From assembly GCF_020740795.1 (NCBI RefSeq), contig NC_067302.1:310001-374000 (forward strand): a DNA stretch of 64,000 bases, read 5' to 3'. The DNA is from Apus apus. Its lineage: Eukaryota > Chordata > Aves > Apodiformes > Apodidae. The notes beneath the pieces are model-generated. The model did no database searches. It was not told the origin of the DNA and saw only the letters and a program-made list of their open reading frames with translations. Positions 63,061 through 64,000 of this stretch are shown here, piece by piece. Position numbers and translations under genes: made by a program. Every line of letters starts with the position of its first letter. The first letter of the stretch is position 1.

Positions 63061-64000
63061 AGCTCGTGTGAACGGTCCCTCCTTAGCCTGGAAAAGAAAT
63101 AACAGCAGTAGCTCAGTCTCAGAGGAGGTCCTTCCAGGAGTTTAACACCAAAATGACTGTCCTGAAGCCTTGTGTGCATCTGCACGGTGTGTTGAGTCTA
63201 TCAGTGAGTAAAAATTGTATATGTGACCTGATTCAAATAAAAGAAGCTTCCTGATCCAGCAGTCTGAGGCAAACTCAGGCAGGTATTGGAGGAGTTCAGT
63301 CTGTCCTGCCGAACCTGTCTCTGGGCAGGCACGCTGCTCCTCTTGTGAAATTTGCACTGTCTCTGTAACTTCCCTCTCCAGATTTGGCTGCAGTGACAGC
63401 TTATCTTTGGTGAATGTAGGGTCTACTGTGGTACAAAGATGGAAGAAGATAAAATTATTCATTACCTTATCCAAGTTCACTGCAGCAGCTTAATTTTGTG
63501 TGACTGAAGAATCACAGGCTTAAGGAGTTCTCACAGCACAGAAACTGAGAGGAATTGAGGAATCCGAGAATCCATCCCGTGCTTAATGTGCATCATGTTC
63601 TGCAAAGCTCTTAAATATTTTATAATATAGTATCCAGGAGTGAAATACGGAGCATACTGAGATAACTCCTGTCAGCTGACAACTGAATGTTATGAGGCTG
63701 TAGCAAAATGTGAAGTATGGACACTTCTGTAATAGTTTCAGTTGTTGACCACTACCAGATCTTAGAGAAGGGAGATTCCTAATGTACTAATTGCCAAAAT
63801 AACAGCCTTGATAGCATTGCTGACACTTTCTTATCTGTTCTGCACACATATTTCTCAAAGCCTTTTTGGGTAATTAATTATATGTAGATAGTTGTGAGCA
63901 GCAGCAGGCTGTGAGATTTGGGGGTAGGGCTTTTTTTGATTGTTCACATTTCCTATGCAAAATCAATATTGATGTTCTGTGAAGCCTAGCATAATTTTGC
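63061..64000. other. Sequence upstream of HNRNPR, no gene recognised
   Basis: Beyond the CpG island the sequence becomes AT-rich again. A 112-codon open frame on the minus strand (63142-63480) matches no family I know. Confidence 0.45.

Noticed and set aside
1..64000. CRISPR arrays, operons or other prokaryotic systems
   Set aside because: The split gene, CpG island, CR1 elements and poly(A) signals show vertebrate nuclear DNA; no regularly spaced repeats of that kind were seen.

Overview
The window looks like bird genomic DNA. It carries many truncated CR1 non-LTR retrotransposons with the typical avian CR1 3' end, an ERVL-like solo LTR, and one compact vertebrate gene. The order of bird cannot be fixed from the sequence alone.

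The right 24 kb (about 38.8-62.3 kb, minus strand) is the HNRNPR gene. I could place all ten coding exons to the base, with GT-AG junctions and consistent phases. They encode 633 residues: an acidic N-terminus, an N-terminal RNA-recognition unit, three RRM domains, a basic nuclear-localisation stretch, a Tyr/Gly/Arg-rich RGG region, a second basic cluster and a Gln/Asn-rich tail. The N-terminus, the TDP/GxQPGxG linker and the C-terminus match hnRNP R rather than its paralogue SYNCRIP (hnRNP Q). A GC-rich CpG island (about 61.6-63.1 kb) holds a donor site for a mostly non-coding first exon, three CCAAT boxes and signs of divergent transcription. An ATG in the predicted first exon is in frame with the main start, which would allow an N-terminally extended hnRNP R.

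The left 19 kb is intergenic and repeat-dense. It has eleven or more CR1 pieces in both orientations, including one carrying much of the reverse-transcriptase ORF (4.6-6.1 kb), a CR1 ORF1 esterase-domain fragment (12.8-13.4 kb), and a CR1 interrupted by another CR1 (16.5-17.9 kb). An LTR-like fragment lies near 0.6-0.95 kb.

The middle (about 19-38.8 kb) is AT-rich and poorer in repeats. It holds a solo LTR apparently inserted in a CR1 (27.1-27.9 kb), two small CR1 scraps, and a weak candidate terminal exon with a poly(A) signal at 20.1-21.3 kb on the minus strand. No other protein-coding gene is recognisable; in particular no intact HTR1D-type receptor ORF, the neighbour expected downstream of HNRNPR from human synteny, lies inside the window.
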